Below are positions 44,652 to 53,087 of a stretch of 56,449 bases of DNA, piece by piece (within the stretch, counting starts at the first letter, position 1; each line of letters opens with the position of its first letter). Source of the DNA: Actinomycetes bacterium (GTDB lineage: Bacteria > Actinomycetota > Actinomycetes > Streptosporangiales > Streptosporangiaceae); assembly GCA_025964575.1 (NCBI GenBank), contig JAOPYO010000031.1, positions 1 to 56,449 of the forward strand, in the 5' to 3' direction. The notes beneath the pieces were generated by a model. The model had not been told where the DNA came from. It saw only the letters and a program-made list of their open reading frames with translations, and ran no database searches. A program made the position numbers and the translations under genes.

Positions 44652-47356
44652 AGATCGAGGTGAACGGCGAGGTCGTCAGCAGGGAGCCGGGCCCCGGGCA
44701 GTGCCTGCGGACGTTCCTGCGCGACCTCGGCTGGTTCGGCGTGAAGAAGGGCTGCGACGCGGGCGACTGCGGCGCGTGCACGGTGCACGTGGACGGCGTT
44801 CCGGTGCACAGTTGCGTGTTCCCCGCGTTTCGCGCGGCCGGCCGCAGGGTGACGACCGTCGAAGGGCTCGCTCATGACGGGGAACCGCATCCGATGCAGC
44901 GGAACTTCCTCGCCGCGCAGGGCTTCCAGTGCGGTTTCTGCACCGCTGGGATGCTCATGACGGCAGCCGGTCTCGACGAGGATCAGCTGCGGGATCTTCC
45001 CCGGGCGCTGAAGGGGAACCTGTGCCGGTGCACGGGCTACCGCTCGATCGAGGATGCGATCAACGGGGTCGTGCACGTCGAGGAGGCCGTGCCAGGGCAG
45101 TCATGCGGGCGTAACCTGCCCGCGCCGGCCGGCCCCGAGGTGGTGACCGGTAAGGCCCGCTACACACTGGACGTCGCCGTCGACGGCCTGCTGCACCTCA
45201 AGTTGCTGCGCTCACCGCACGCGCACGCCCGGATCGCGGCGATCGACACGAGCGCGGCGCTCGCCATTCCCGGTGTGCAGGCCGTACTCACCTTTGAGGA
45301 TTCGCCGCGGCGGCTCTTCTCGACGGCAACCCATGAGAACCCGGATACCGATCCGGCCGACATGCTGGTGTTCGATGACGTCGTCCGCTTCGTCGGCCAG
45401 CGGGTCGCGGCCGTTGTGGCCGATAGCGTGGCCGCTGCGGAGGAGGGGTGTCGACGGCTGATCGTTCGCTACGAGATCCTGCCCGCCGTGTTCGACCCCG
45501 AGGAGGCGATGGCGCCCGGCGCCCCCATCCTGCACGACAAGGGGCCCGAGCAGCGCATCGCGCGTGCCGGGCGCAACGTCGCCGGCGAGGTGCATGGTGA
45601 CGTCGGCGACGTCGAGGCGGGCTTTGCCCAGGCCGACGTGGTGCACGAGCAGAGCTATTTCACGCAGCGCGTCCAGCACGTGCCCCTCGAGACGCACGCG
45701 TCGATCGCCTGGCTGGACGGGTCCGGCCGGCTCATCGTGCGGTCGAGCACTCAGACGCCGTTCCTCACCCGGCGGGCACTGTGCGATGTCTTCGAACTGC
45801 CCCTGGAGAAGGTCCGTGTGTTCTGCGGTCGCGTCGGCGGCGGCTTCGGAGGCAAACAGGAGATGCTCACCGAGGACGTCGTCGCGCTGGCGACGCTGCG
45901 CACGGGGCGGCCGGTGCAGCTTGAGTACACCCGCGAGGAGATGTTCGTCGGCGCCACCACCCGCCATCCGGTCACCGTGCACGTCAAGGTCGGCGCGCGC
46001 CGCGACGGGACGCTCACGGCCATACGGCTGCGTACGGTGTCGAACACCGGCGCGTACGGAAATCACGCCCGCGAAACGCTGTTCCATGGCAGCAACGAGT
46101 CGATCGCCGTCTACCGCTGCCCGAACAAGAAGGTCGACGGCTACGCCGTCTACACCAACACTCCGCCTGCCGGTGCCTTCCGCGGGTACGGGCTCAGCCA
46201 GACGATCTTCGCTGTCGAGTCGGCGATGGACGAGCTCGCCCGCGAGCTCGGCATGGACCCGATCGCCTTCCGTGAACGCAACATCATCAGACCCGGCGAC
46301 CAGTTGGTGTCCTTCAGCACCGAGCCGGACGACGTCCAGATCGGCAGCTATGGCCTGGACCAATGCCTCGCCCTCGTCGGCGAGGCACTGCGCCGCGGCA
46401 AAGGGGCGCCGCCGGGCGACGACTGGCTGGTCGGGCAGGGCGTGGCGCTGGCGATGCTGGACGCGATCCCGCCGCACGGGCACTGGGCTGACGCACGGAT
46501 CACGCTACTCGCCGACGGAGGGTACGAGTTGGCCGTCGGCACGGCCGAGTTCGGCAATGGCACGACGACCGTGCACCAGCAGATCGCCGCCACCGTGCTC
46601 GGCACGGTCGTCGACCGGATCCGCATCGTGCAGGCCGACACCGACCTCGTCGGCCACGACACCGGGGCGTTCGGTTCGACCGGGACGATGGTCGCGGGCC
46701 AGGCCACCCTGCGTGCGGCGGAGGCGCTCCGTGAGCAAATCGTCGCGGCCGCCGCCGAGCACGCGGAGGTGGATCCTTCGACCTGCGATCTCATCGGCGA
46801 CGATGTGCGCTGCGGCGCCGTACGCGTCGCCCTCGACGATGTGCGGGCAGCAGGTCGGGAACTGTCCGCGACCGGCACGTACGGCGGCACGCCGCGTTCG
46901 GTGGCGTTCAACGTCCAGGGCTTCCGGGTCGCGGTGAATCCCCGGACCGGGGAGATCAGGTTTCTGCAGAGCGTCCATGCGGCGGATGCCGGCCGCGTCA
47001 TCAATCCGATGCAGTGTCGGGGCCAGATCGAGGGCAGCGTCGCGCAGGGCCTGGGCGCGGCGATGTACGAGTCGGTGATCGTGGACGATGCCGGATACGT
47101 CACCACGAGGACCCTCCGGAACTACTGCGTCCCGGCCTTCGGCGATGTGCCCAGGACCGAGGTGCACTTCGCCGACACCTCCGATGCCATCGGCCCGCTG
47201 GGCGCCAAGTCGATGAGCGAGAGCCCGTTCCTCCCGGTGGCACCGGCCTTGGCCAACGCCGTGCGGGACGCCACCGGAATCCGCTTCGGCACGCTGCCGC
47301 TGGCCCGCGACCATGTCTGCCTTACCCTCATGCGTGAGTCTTCTGGCGGCGCGTGA
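44648..47356 (+). CDS. Fused 2Fe-2S / molybdopterin-binding subunit of xanthine-dehydrogenase-type enzyme
   Basis: A 902-residue fusion. Residues 1-155 are the small FeS subunit with CDAGDCGACTVHVDGVPVHSC and CGFCTAGM ... CRCTGYRS, holding two 2Fe-2S clusters. Residues 170-902 are the molybdopterin subunit: GKARYTLDV, the RVGGGFGGKQE cofactor loop, PPAGAFRGYGLSQ, and near the end GPLGAKSMSESPF, where the catalytic Glu is kept although the usual GVGE context is changed to SMSE. It would hydroxylate a heterocycle such as a purine. Separate small and large subunits are the commoner arrangement. ATG 44648 overlaps the FAD-subunit stop. Confidence 0.92.
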   Translation: MKIEVNGEVVSREPGPGQCLRTFLRDLGWFGVKKGCDAGDCGACTVHVDGVPVHSCVFPAFRAAGRRVTTVEGLAHDGEPHPMQRNFLAAQGFQCGFCTAGMLMTAAGLDEDQLRDLPRALKGNLCRCTGYRSIEDAINGVVHVEEAVPGQSCGRNLPAPAGPEVVTGKARYTLDVAVDGLLHLKLLRSPHAHARIAAIDTSAALAIPGVQAVLTFEDSPRRLFSTATHENPDTDPADMLVFDDVVRFVGQRVAAVVADSVAAAEEGCRRLIVRYEILPAVFDPEEAMAPGAPILHDKGPEQRIARAGRNVAGEVHGDVGDVEAGFAQADVVHEQSYFTQRVQHVPLETHASIAWLDGSGRLIVRSSTQTPFLTRRALCDVFELPLEKVRVFCGRVGGGFGGKQEMLTEDVVALATLRTGRPVQLEYTREEMFVGATTRHPVTVHVKVGARRDGTLTAIRLRTVSNTGAYGNHARETLFHGSNESIAVYRCPNKKVDGYAVYTNTPPAGAFRGYGLSQTIFAVESAMDELARELGMDPIAFRERNIIRPGDQLVSFSTEPDDVQIGSYGLDQCLALVGEALRRGKGAPPGDDWLVGQGVALAMLDAIPPHGHWADARITLLADGGYELAVGTAEFGNGTTTVHQQIAATVLGTVVDRIRIVQADTDLVGHDTGAFGSTGTMVAGQATLRAAEALREQIVAAAAEHAEVDPSTCDLIGDDVRCGAVRVALDDVRAAGRELSATGTYGGTPRSVAFNVQGFRVAVNPRTGEIRFLQSVHAADAGRVINPMQCRGQIEGSVAQGLGAAMYESVIVDDAGYVTTRTLRNYCVPAFGDVPRTEVHFADTSDAIGPLGAKSMSESPFLPVAPALANAVRDATGIRFGTLPLARDHVCLTLMRESSGGA

Positions 47357-47372
47357 AGTGCGTCGAGGCTGA

Positions 47373-47389
47373 GTTATCCACAATTCGCG
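47373..47389. repeat. 17-bp sequence with DnaA-box core, copy 2
   Basis: GTTATCCACAATTCGCG, identical to 30610-30626, lies 16 bp after the dehydrogenase stop codon. On the minus strand it reads in a frame giving SLRELWIT, the same peptide as in the fragment at 30495-30647. The remaining 115 bp up to the next gene show only that gene's ribosome-binding site. Confidence 0.6.
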
Positions 47390-47504
47390 TAACGACTTCA
47401 CTGCGCTCTGTGAGCATGTCAGGGTGGCGGGTACGGGAAGGGAAATAGCCCGTGGCCGCGGCACGTTGTCGCGAGCGAACGGGCACCGAGAAAGGGAGTC
47501 TGCG

Positions 47505-48359
47505 ATGGCGCTTGGCCGCGTCGGAGTGTGGAGCACCGGGTTGCGTTCTGAGGACCCCGGTGCCCGAGATCAGATCGTCGATGCCTCCGCCGAGCTGGAG
47601 GAACTCGGCTATGGCGCGATCTGGCTGGGCGGCAGCCCGGGAGTGGAACACGCCCTACCGATTCTCGAGTTCACCTCGCGCATCGTGGTCGCCACCGGCA
47701 TCCTCAACATCTGGGCTCATGACGCGGGCACGGTCGCCCGTCAGCACGCGGAGGTGACAGCGGCGTACCCGGGACGGTTCCTGCTCGGTCTCGGAGTCAG
47801 CCACTCGGCCATGGTCGCGGACTACCGACGCCCCTACTCGGCAATGGTGAAGTATCTCGACGATCTGGATGCCGCGGTGCCGCCCGTGCCCCGGAACGAG
47901 CGGGTCCTCGCCGCACTCGGGCCACGGATGCTGGAGCTGGCCCGCGACCGGGCTCTCGGAGCCCATCCTTACCTGGTGACCCCCGACTTCACCGCTCATG
48001 CGCGGGAGATCCTCGGCAAGGGCCCGCTGCTGGCCCCCGAGGTCAAGGTCGTGCCGGAAGTCGATCCAGCCCGGGCCCGGGCCCGGGCACGGGCGCACCT
48101 GGCCATCTACCTGCAGATGCAGAACTACACCAGCAACCTCCTGCGTCTCGGTTTCACCGAGGATGACCTGCTCGACGGTGGCAGCGACCGGCTCATCGAC
48201 GCCACCTTCGCCTGGGGAGACCTGGAGACGATCCGCAAGCGCATCATCGCCTTCCACGACGCGGGTGCGGACCATGTGGCGGTGCAGGTCGTGACCGAAG
48301 GCCGCCTTGATCTGCCGCGGCGTGAGTGGCGGGAACTCGCCGAGGTCCTTGGCCTGTAG
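47505..48359 (+). CDS. LLM class F420-dependent oxidoreductase
   Basis: A 284-residue luciferase-like oxidoreductase. The start MALGRVGVWSTGL and the segments GYGAIWLGGSPGVEHALPIL, ATGILNIWAHDAGTVARQHAE and RFLLGLGVSHS resemble a group of actinobacterial F420-dependent LLM proteins. Coenzyme F420 is the likely cofactor by family. ATG 47505 follows AAAGGGAG. A strong hairpin follows the stop codon, so it is probably monocistronic. Substrate unknown. Confidence 0.9.
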   Translation: MALGRVGVWSTGLRSEDPGARDQIVDASAELEELGYGAIWLGGSPGVEHALPILEFTSRIVVATGILNIWAHDAGTVARQHAEVTAAYPGRFLLGLGVSHSAMVADYRRPYSAMVKYLDDLDAAVPPVPRNERVLAALGPRMLELARDRALGAHPYLVTPDFTAHAREILGKGPLLAPEVKVVPEVDPARARARARAHLAIYLQMQNYTSNLLRLGFTEDDLLDGGSDRLIDATFAWGDLETIRKRIIAFHDAGADHVAVQVVTEGRLDLPRREWRELAEVLGL

Positions 48360-48372
48360 CTCGACGGTGCGT

Positions 48373-48402
48373 GGCGCCGGCCGTTCCTTCATGGCCGGCG
48401 CC
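48373..48402 (+). terminator. Stem-loop terminator after the LLM gene
   Basis: A perfect 10-bp stem GGCGCCGGCC/GGCCGGCGCC with a 10-nt loop starts 14 bp after the stop codon at 48359. Strong GC stem, no T-run. Confidence 0.8.
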
Positions 48403-48411
48403 GCGGTGTGC

Positions 48412-48485
48412 TGATATCGGGCCGAGATCGAAGCGCACCACTCGCCGCCGCCTTCGGGGATCAGCTCCCGGGCGAAGCGGGCGAT
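48412..48485 (-). pseudogene. Relic of a SnoaL-like gene
   Basis: On the minus strand the sequence reads IARFARELIPEGGGE and, after a frame change, VVRFDLGPI. This parallels IARFTWELIPEGGDE and VVVGFDVAVI in the intact SnoaL-like gene at 51271-51636. At the DNA level 48441-48485 matches 51361-51405 at 41 of 45 positions. No start, stop or remaining gene body is present. It is a fragment left by duplication, or by loss of a second family member. It lies within the untranslated space before the PfkB kinase gene. Confidence 0.65.
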
Positions 48486-48512
48486 TCGGTTTCGCTCATG
48501 AGAGGGGCACTG

Positions 48513-49427
48513 ATGGGCAGCGAGATCGACAGCCCTGCCGGTCTTTTTGTCGGCCTGTGCGTCTTGGACATCATCCAGTTGGTGGACCATGTTCCCCAGC
48601 CCAATGAGAAGAGCACTGCTCTCCGTCAAACGGTGGCGGCGGGAGGACCAGCGACCAACGCTGCCGTGGCTTTTTCCCATCTGGGCGGCAGCGCGACACT
48701 GATCACCGGTGTCGGCGATCACCCGCTCTCGGCGGGGATCAAGGCGGACCTGCGAGACACGAAGGTTCGTCTGGTCGATCTGGCGAAGGACCACGGCGAT
48801 CCGCCGACCGTCTCAACGGTCATGGTGACGGCTCGCTCTGGCGAACGCGCGGTCGTGTCGAAGAACGCGGGGGGATACGACCTCGACCCCCCGGGGAACC
48901 TGGCCGATCTGGTCGCGCGGAGTGCGGTGGTCCACATCGACGGTCATCATCCCCTGCTGGCCGAGGCGGCCGTCGTCGCCGCCAGGCGCCTGAGTCGGCC
49001 GATCCTTCTCGACGGCGGCAGCTGGAAGCCCGGAACACAGGCTTTGCTGCCGTATGTCGACGTCGCGGTCTGCTCCAGCAACTTCCACCCACCCGGAACA
49101 TCGGCTCCAGAGGAGGTCCTCAGCTTCCTGCGGAACGCGGGCGTCTCCTGGGCCGCGGTGACGCGAGGGGAAGAGGAGATCCTGTGGCAAGGTCCTGAGG
49201 GGCGGCCCCGGACCGTGCCCGTCCCACAGGTTGAGAGCACCGACACACTGGGCGCCGGCGACATCTTCCACGGCGCGTTGGCCTTCGAGCTTGCCCGGGG
49301 TCAGGGGCTCGATTCGTCCGGCTTCTCCCAGGCGCTCCAGCGCGCCGCTTCCGTCGCCGCCATGGCCTGTCGTTCGTTCGGCACACGGTCCTGGATGGTC
49401 GAGGGCCGGGTCGACAGCAGGCTTTAG
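48513..49427 (+). CDS. PfkB family carbohydrate kinase
   Basis: A 304-residue ribokinase-fold kinase. N-terminal GLFVGLCVLDIIQLVDHVPQ, the PfkB signature-1 region AAGGPATNAAVAFSHLGG and the C-terminal signature STDTLGAGDIFHGALAFELA with the catalytic Asp in GAGD are all present. It phosphorylates a sugar or nucleoside; which one is unknown. ATG 48513 is preferred because AGAGGGG lies 5 bp before it; ATG 48498 is in frame. Its stop codon overlaps that of the convergent kinase gene. Confidence 0.92.
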   Translation: MGSEIDSPAGLFVGLCVLDIIQLVDHVPQPNEKSTALRQTVAAGGPATNAAVAFSHLGGSATLITGVGDHPLSAGIKADLRDTKVRLVDLAKDHGDPPTVSTVMVTARSGERAVVSKNAGGYDLDPPGNLADLVARSAVVHIDGHHPLLAEAAVVAARRLSRPILLDGGSWKPGTQALLPYVDVAVCSSNFHPPGTSAPEEVLSFLRNAGVSWAAVTRGEEEILWQGPEGRPRTVPVPQVESTDTLGAGDIFHGALAFELARGQGLDSSGFSQALQRAASVAAMACRSFGTRSWMVEGRVDSRL

Positions 49428-50128
49428 AGCGTGCCGGGCGCCAGTTCGATGATCACGTCCGCGAAGTCCTTCTGCGGGTTGACGACCCCGGTGTTCGCCA
49501 TGTCGCTGCGGTCGACCCAGTCCTCCGCCGCCGCCCGTGACCGGCCTCCGGCGATCTGCCGGGCGATCAGGCGCTCACGGGTCACCGCGGGGTCCACGGC
49601 CACGAACCAGATCTCGTCGAAGATCTCCCGGACGTCCTCCCATCCTTGGACGCCTCCCAGCAGGTAATTGCCCTCGCTGATGACCAGCCGGACACTCGGC
49701 GGGATACGGTGCGCACCCGCGACCGGCTCTTCGAGTTCGCGGCTGTAGGACGGTGCGTAGTGATCCCTGTCCGGCTCGGCGCGGATGCTGCGCAACAGGT
49801 CGATGTAGCCGTCGACGTCGAAAGTGTCCGGTGCACCCTTGCGGTTCCGCAGGCCGCGTTCCGCCAATACCTCGTTGCTCAGGTGAAAACCGTCCATGGG
49901 AACCTGGCCGACCAGCGGGGAGCCGTCCGTATGGCGTCCGCCCAGGGTGGTCTCCGCCCAGTGGGTCAGAGTGCTCTTGCCCGCCCCGGGGGGACCCGCG
50001 ATTCCCAGGAACCGCCGGCCGCCGGCCGACAGGAGGCTCTCCGCCCTGTCGAGGAGCGGGCCGAGGGAGTGCACGGTCGGCGGGCCGTTGTGGCCGTTCC
50101 GGGTCAGGAGGAGATCTTTTTCGAGCAT
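49424..50128 (-). CDS. Nucleoside/nucleotide kinase family protein (uridine kinase/PanK-like)
   Basis: A 234-residue P-loop kinase of the phosphoribulokinase/uridine kinase/pantothenate kinase superfamily. Walker A GPPGAGKST, the segment QVPMDGFHLSNEVLAERGL with the catalytic Asp, and LVISEGNYLL are typical; homologues are annotated as putative uridine or fructose kinases (YggC/FrcK-like). It is convergent with the PfkB kinase, stop codons overlapping by 4 bp. ATG 50128 follows GGAG at good spacing; a long upstream frame to 50935 is spurious. Substrate unknown. Confidence 0.88.
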   Translation of the reverse strand: MLEKDLLLTRNGHNGPPTVHSLGPLLDRAESLLSAGGRRFLGIAGPPGAGKSTLTHWAETTLGGRHTDGSPLVGQVPMDGFHLSNEVLAERGLRNRKGAPDTFDVDGYIDLLRSIRAEPDRDHYAPSYSRELEEPVAGAHRIPPSVRLVISEGNYLLGGVQGWEDVREIFDEIWFVAVDPAVTRERLIARQIAGGRSRAAAEDWVDRSDMANTGVVNPQKDFADVIIELAPGTL

Positions 50129-50240
50129 TGCCGGAACTCCATTTTCGATCGCGCATGGGTGAACGTCAGACACTGAGGCGGTGAGCATCTGACGCCAAGG
50201 AGAATCTATCCGACCCGGAGCACGGCCGGATTCTCCCTCA

Positions 50241-50310
50241 TCGTGATCTTGCACTTCGTGTCGGCACGCAGAACCTGCGGTCATGTCTCGGCACGACGCA
50301 AAGATCACGA
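50241..50310. repeat. Inverted repeat of the GTGATC(A/T)TGCA family, copy 3
   Basis: Outer arms TCGTGATCTT and AAGATCACGA are exact (10 bp), extended by TGC/GCA with one bulged base, and surround about 45 nt that contain an inner hairpin CGCAG-AAC-CTGCG. It starts 13 bp after the stop codon of the minus-strand gene at 50323. The arm core differs by one base from copies 1 and 2. Another inverted pair, CGTCAGA/TCTGACG, lies nearby in the same 194-bp gap (about 50164-50195). Confidence 0.75.
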
Positions 50311-50322
50311 CGGGGGTGGGCC

Positions 50323-51219
50323 TCAGCGGAGGCGACTCTCGAAGGCTCCCGGCGGTTCCAGCCCCACAGCCGCGAACGGCTGTCCAGAATCGAGAGCGCC
50401 ATGGCCACCGGGCCCCGTCTCCGGGCCGTACAGGACGAGGCCTGCCTCCGGCAGGCGCAAGGTCCGGTGATGGCGTACGGATCTGTAGCCCAGTTCGGTG
50501 AGCAGCCACGTCACGTCGGCGGAGGGCTCGGCCAGCAGATCGATGCCGTCCAGGTGGACCTGGAGTTCGGGGGAGCCGCGCCGGACCCTCCCGCGCTCGG
50601 CGAGGATCTCGGCCAGCCGCTCCTCGGAACCTTCGCCCTCGGTGGAGACGCTCAGATGGCCGCGCCCGACCCGTACGGTCCGATGGCCGGACCGGCCGCA
50701 CACGAAGGACGACCAGGGCGGGGGAGCACCGCACTGCTCGGCCACCGAGGCCAGCGCGGCCCAGGCCTCCTGGGCGGGAGCACGCAAGAGGAGTGCGTTC
50801 CCGTTCAGAAGGGCGCCGCGCTCGGGTTGAAGCTCCACCACGAAGGGCGTCGTTCCACTGGGGAACCGGCCTGGGTCGGGCTCTCGCAGAGTGACGGACC
50901 CTTCCCAGAACGCGGGCTCGTCGATCGGCCACCACGCGATGTCCGCCTCGACACCGAGTTCCTCGAAACAGCGGTCGTTCACGGTCTGCTCGACGTACTC
51001 GCGCAGGTCGGCGGCCACCTCAGTGAGGTGCGCGCGCCGACCCGGAGGCTCTGAGCCGCGCCGGTCGATGGGCGGCCAGCGGGTGCCCAGGGTGGGAAGC
51101 AGCGTCAGCTGTTCTTCGCCGGACTGGTCCTTGACGAGGTAGTACCAGCCTTCAGGCCCGCCCCGCAGCACGACCTGGACGGGCACTTGGCCGCGCGCCC
51201 GATCCGCTCTGCCGCCCAC
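50323..51219 (-). CDS. Conserved-looking protein of unknown function
   Basis: A 298-residue soluble protein without recognisable motifs. Visible features: a beta-rich N-terminal part (VQVVLRGGPEGWYYLVKDQ), a middle segment WWPIDEPAFWEGSVTLREP and FVVELQPERGALLNG, and a C-terminal part ELQVHLDGIDLLAEPSADVTWLLTELGY. Codon use is typical of the genome, supporting a real gene. The start at 51219 (MGGRADRARG) is uncertain, since the first 10 residues look atypical. It is followed by copy 3 of the palindrome family. I do not assign a function. Confidence 0.6.
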   Translation of the reverse strand: MGGRADRARGQVPVQVVLRGGPEGWYYLVKDQSGEEQLTLLPTLGTRWPPIDRRGSEPPGRRAHLTEVAADLREYVEQTVNDRCFEELGVEADIAWWPIDEPAFWEGSVTLREPDPGRFPSGTTPFVVELQPERGALLNGNALLLRAPAQEAWAALASVAEQCGAPPPWSSFVCGRSGHRTVRVGRGHLSVSTEGEGSEERLAEILAERGRVRRGSPELQVHLDGIDLLAEPSADVTWLLTELGYRSVRHHRTLRLPEAGLVLYGPETGPGGHGALDSGQPFAAVGLEPPGAFESRLR

Positions 51220-51270
51220 CGATGAATTGTCGCGCCTCCGCTGAGGGCTCTAGTCCCGTGGTCGGTGGAG

Positions 51271-51636
51271 TCAGGCGGGGACCTTGTCGAGGAAGCCGTA
51301 GACGTGCTTGATCCGGCCGTCCTCGTCGATCACCGCGACATCGAAGCCGACCACGACCGGCTCGTCGCCGCCCTCGGGGATCAGCTCCCAGGTGAAGCGG
51401 GCGATGTCATGGTGGGCGTCCACGGGGCCGGCCGGCCTGAAGACATGGCCCTTGAACATGTCACGAGCACCCGCGATCACGGCCTCGATGCCCTGGTGGC
51501 CGGTGACGCTGGCCAGCGGGTCGGTGTAGCCGCCGTCCTCGGTCCACAACCCGGCGACGGCTTTGCCGCGGCGCTCGGCGTCCGGCTCGTTCCAGGTGTC
51601 GAGGTAGCGGGCGATGAGAGCGTTGACGTCGGTCAT
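51271..51636 (-). CDS. SnoaL-like / NTF2-fold protein
   Basis: A 121-residue small cone-shaped-barrel protein (MTDVNALIARYLDTWNEPDA), with family features NEPDAERR, YTDPLASVTGHQGIEAVI and IARFTWELIPEGGDEPVVVGFDVAVIDEDGRI. SnoaL-like proteins include cyclases, isomerases and binding proteins, so the function stays open. A relic of a very similar sequence occurs at 48412-48485. The gap to hemW (51637-51857) holds no other gene. Confidence 0.88.
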   Translation of the reverse strand: MTDVNALIARYLDTWNEPDAERRGKAVAGLWTEDGGYTDPLASVTGHQGIEAVIAGARDMFKGHVFRPAGPVDAHHDIARFTWELIPEGGDEPVVVGFDVAVIDEDGRIKHVYGFLDKVPA

Positions 51637-51857
51637 GGTGAATCCCTTCAGCGTGGGCTTGCAGTGGGAGGGTCTTGCGGTCCTCCCGTCCTGCGGACGT
51701 CACCCAAGCTGTCACCCACCCCCGAGGCCCGTCGATTACCTCCCAGGTCAAGGGCACCGCGCAGAGGTGGTCCTCTGAGCAGGGTGCCGTCGGGGTGGCA
51801 CCCCACTCACAGGATCATGTGCGAAAGCATGGGGTTCTGGGCGGCAGACTTGGGAAC

Positions 51858-53081
51858 GTGCCTTCCACCCTGCCTGATGGCGATCCCGTACCGGCCGATG
51901 GTGCTCTCCCGGAGAGCGCTCTCCGGGGCCTCGGGACCCGGCCGTTCGGGTTCTATGTCCATGTGCCGTTCTGCGTGACCCGATGTGGTTACTGCGACTT
52001 CAACACGTACACGGCGAGTGAGCTGGGGCCTGGGGCGTCGCGGGACTCGTACGCCGACACGGTGATCAGGGAGATCCGGCTGGCCCGGCGGGTCCTGGGA
52101 GACGTCGATCTGCCGGTGGAGACGGTGTTCGTCGGCGGCGGCACGCCGACGTTGCTGCCACCCGATGACCTCGGCCGCATCCTCGCCGCCATCGACACGG
52201 AGTTCGGGCTGGCCATGGGGGCCGAGGTCACTACGGAGGCCAACCCCGAGTCGGTGGACGAGGGATATCTGGGCAAGCTGCGCGAGGGCGGCTTCACCCG
52301 CATCTCCTATGGCATGCAGAGCGCCCGCGAGCACGTCCTGGCGGCGCTGGACCGTACCCACACCCCGGGACGGGTGCCGCAGGTCGTCCAATGGGCGAGG
52401 GAGGCCGGGTTCGAGCACATCAACCTGGATCTGATCTACGGGACTCCGGGAGAGGACGACGACGATTGGCGGGCGTCACTGGAGACGGTGCTCGAGATCG
52501 GCCCCGATCATGTGTCGGCGTACGCGCTGATCGTAGAGGAGGGCACCAGGCTCGCCGCCCAGGTGAAGCGGGGGGAACTGGCCGCGCCGGACGACGACGC
52601 GATGGCCGATCGGTATCTCATGGCGGACGAACTGCTCGGTGGGCATGGCCTGGGCTGGTACGAGATCTCCAACTGGGCGACCGGCCCGGAGGCCGAATGC
52701 CGCCACAACGTCCTCTACTGGACCGGTGCCGACTGGTGGGGGGCCGGGCCCGGCGCGCACAGCCACGTGGGCGGAACCCGGTGGTGGAACGTCAAGCACC
52801 CCGCCGCCTACGCGGCCCGGCTGGCCGAGGGGGCGACGGGGCGTGGTCAGGAGGGGAGCACCCCCGCCTATGCCCGTGAGGTTCTGGACGCCGACGTGCA
52901 GCGCATGGAGCGGATCATGCTGGAACTCCGGCTCGCCACCGGCTGCCCACTGGACCTGCTCGAGGACGGTCCGGTCCAGCGGGCCGTCGCTGCGGGTCTG
53001 CTCGAGCGCAAGGATGACCGAGCGGTGCTGACCCTGCGCGGCCGCCTGCTCGCCGACGCCGTCGTCCGAGACCTCACCTGA
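51858..53081 (+). CDS. hemW: Haem chaperone HemW (radical SAM)
   Basis: A 407-residue radical-SAM protein. The cluster motif is CVTRCGYCDF (Cys39, Cys43, Cys46); the fourth cysteine of true coproporphyrinogen dehydrogenase (HemN, CxxxCxxCxC) is absent, which identifies it as HemW, thought to deliver haem to target proteins. Further family segments: ETVFVGGGTPTLLPPDDL, RISYGMQSAREHVLAALDR and LDLIYGTPGEDDDDW. GTG 51858 with GGGA upstream is chosen; the longer open frame to 51675 overlaps nothing known but lacks support. Its place between lepA and hrcA is conserved in actinobacteria. Confidence 0.94.
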   Translation: MPSTLPDGDPVPADGALPESALRGLGTRPFGFYVHVPFCVTRCGYCDFNTYTASELGPGASRDSYADTVIREIRLARRVLGDVDLPVETVFVGGGTPTLLPPDDLGRILAAIDTEFGLAMGAEVTTEANPESVDEGYLGKLREGGFTRISYGMQSAREHVLAALDRTHTPGRVPQVVQWAREAGFEHINLDLIYGTPGEDDDDWRASLETVLEIGPDHVSAYALIVEEGTRLAAQVKRGELAAPDDDAMADRYLMADELLGGHGLGWYEISNWATGPEAECRHNVLYWTGADWWGAGPGAHSHVGGTRWWNVKHPAAYAARLAEGATGRGQEGSTPAYAREVLDADVQRMERIMLELRLATGCPLDLLEDGPVQRAVAAGLLERKDDRAVLTLRGRLLADAVVRDLT

Positions 53082-53087
53082 CCGGGG

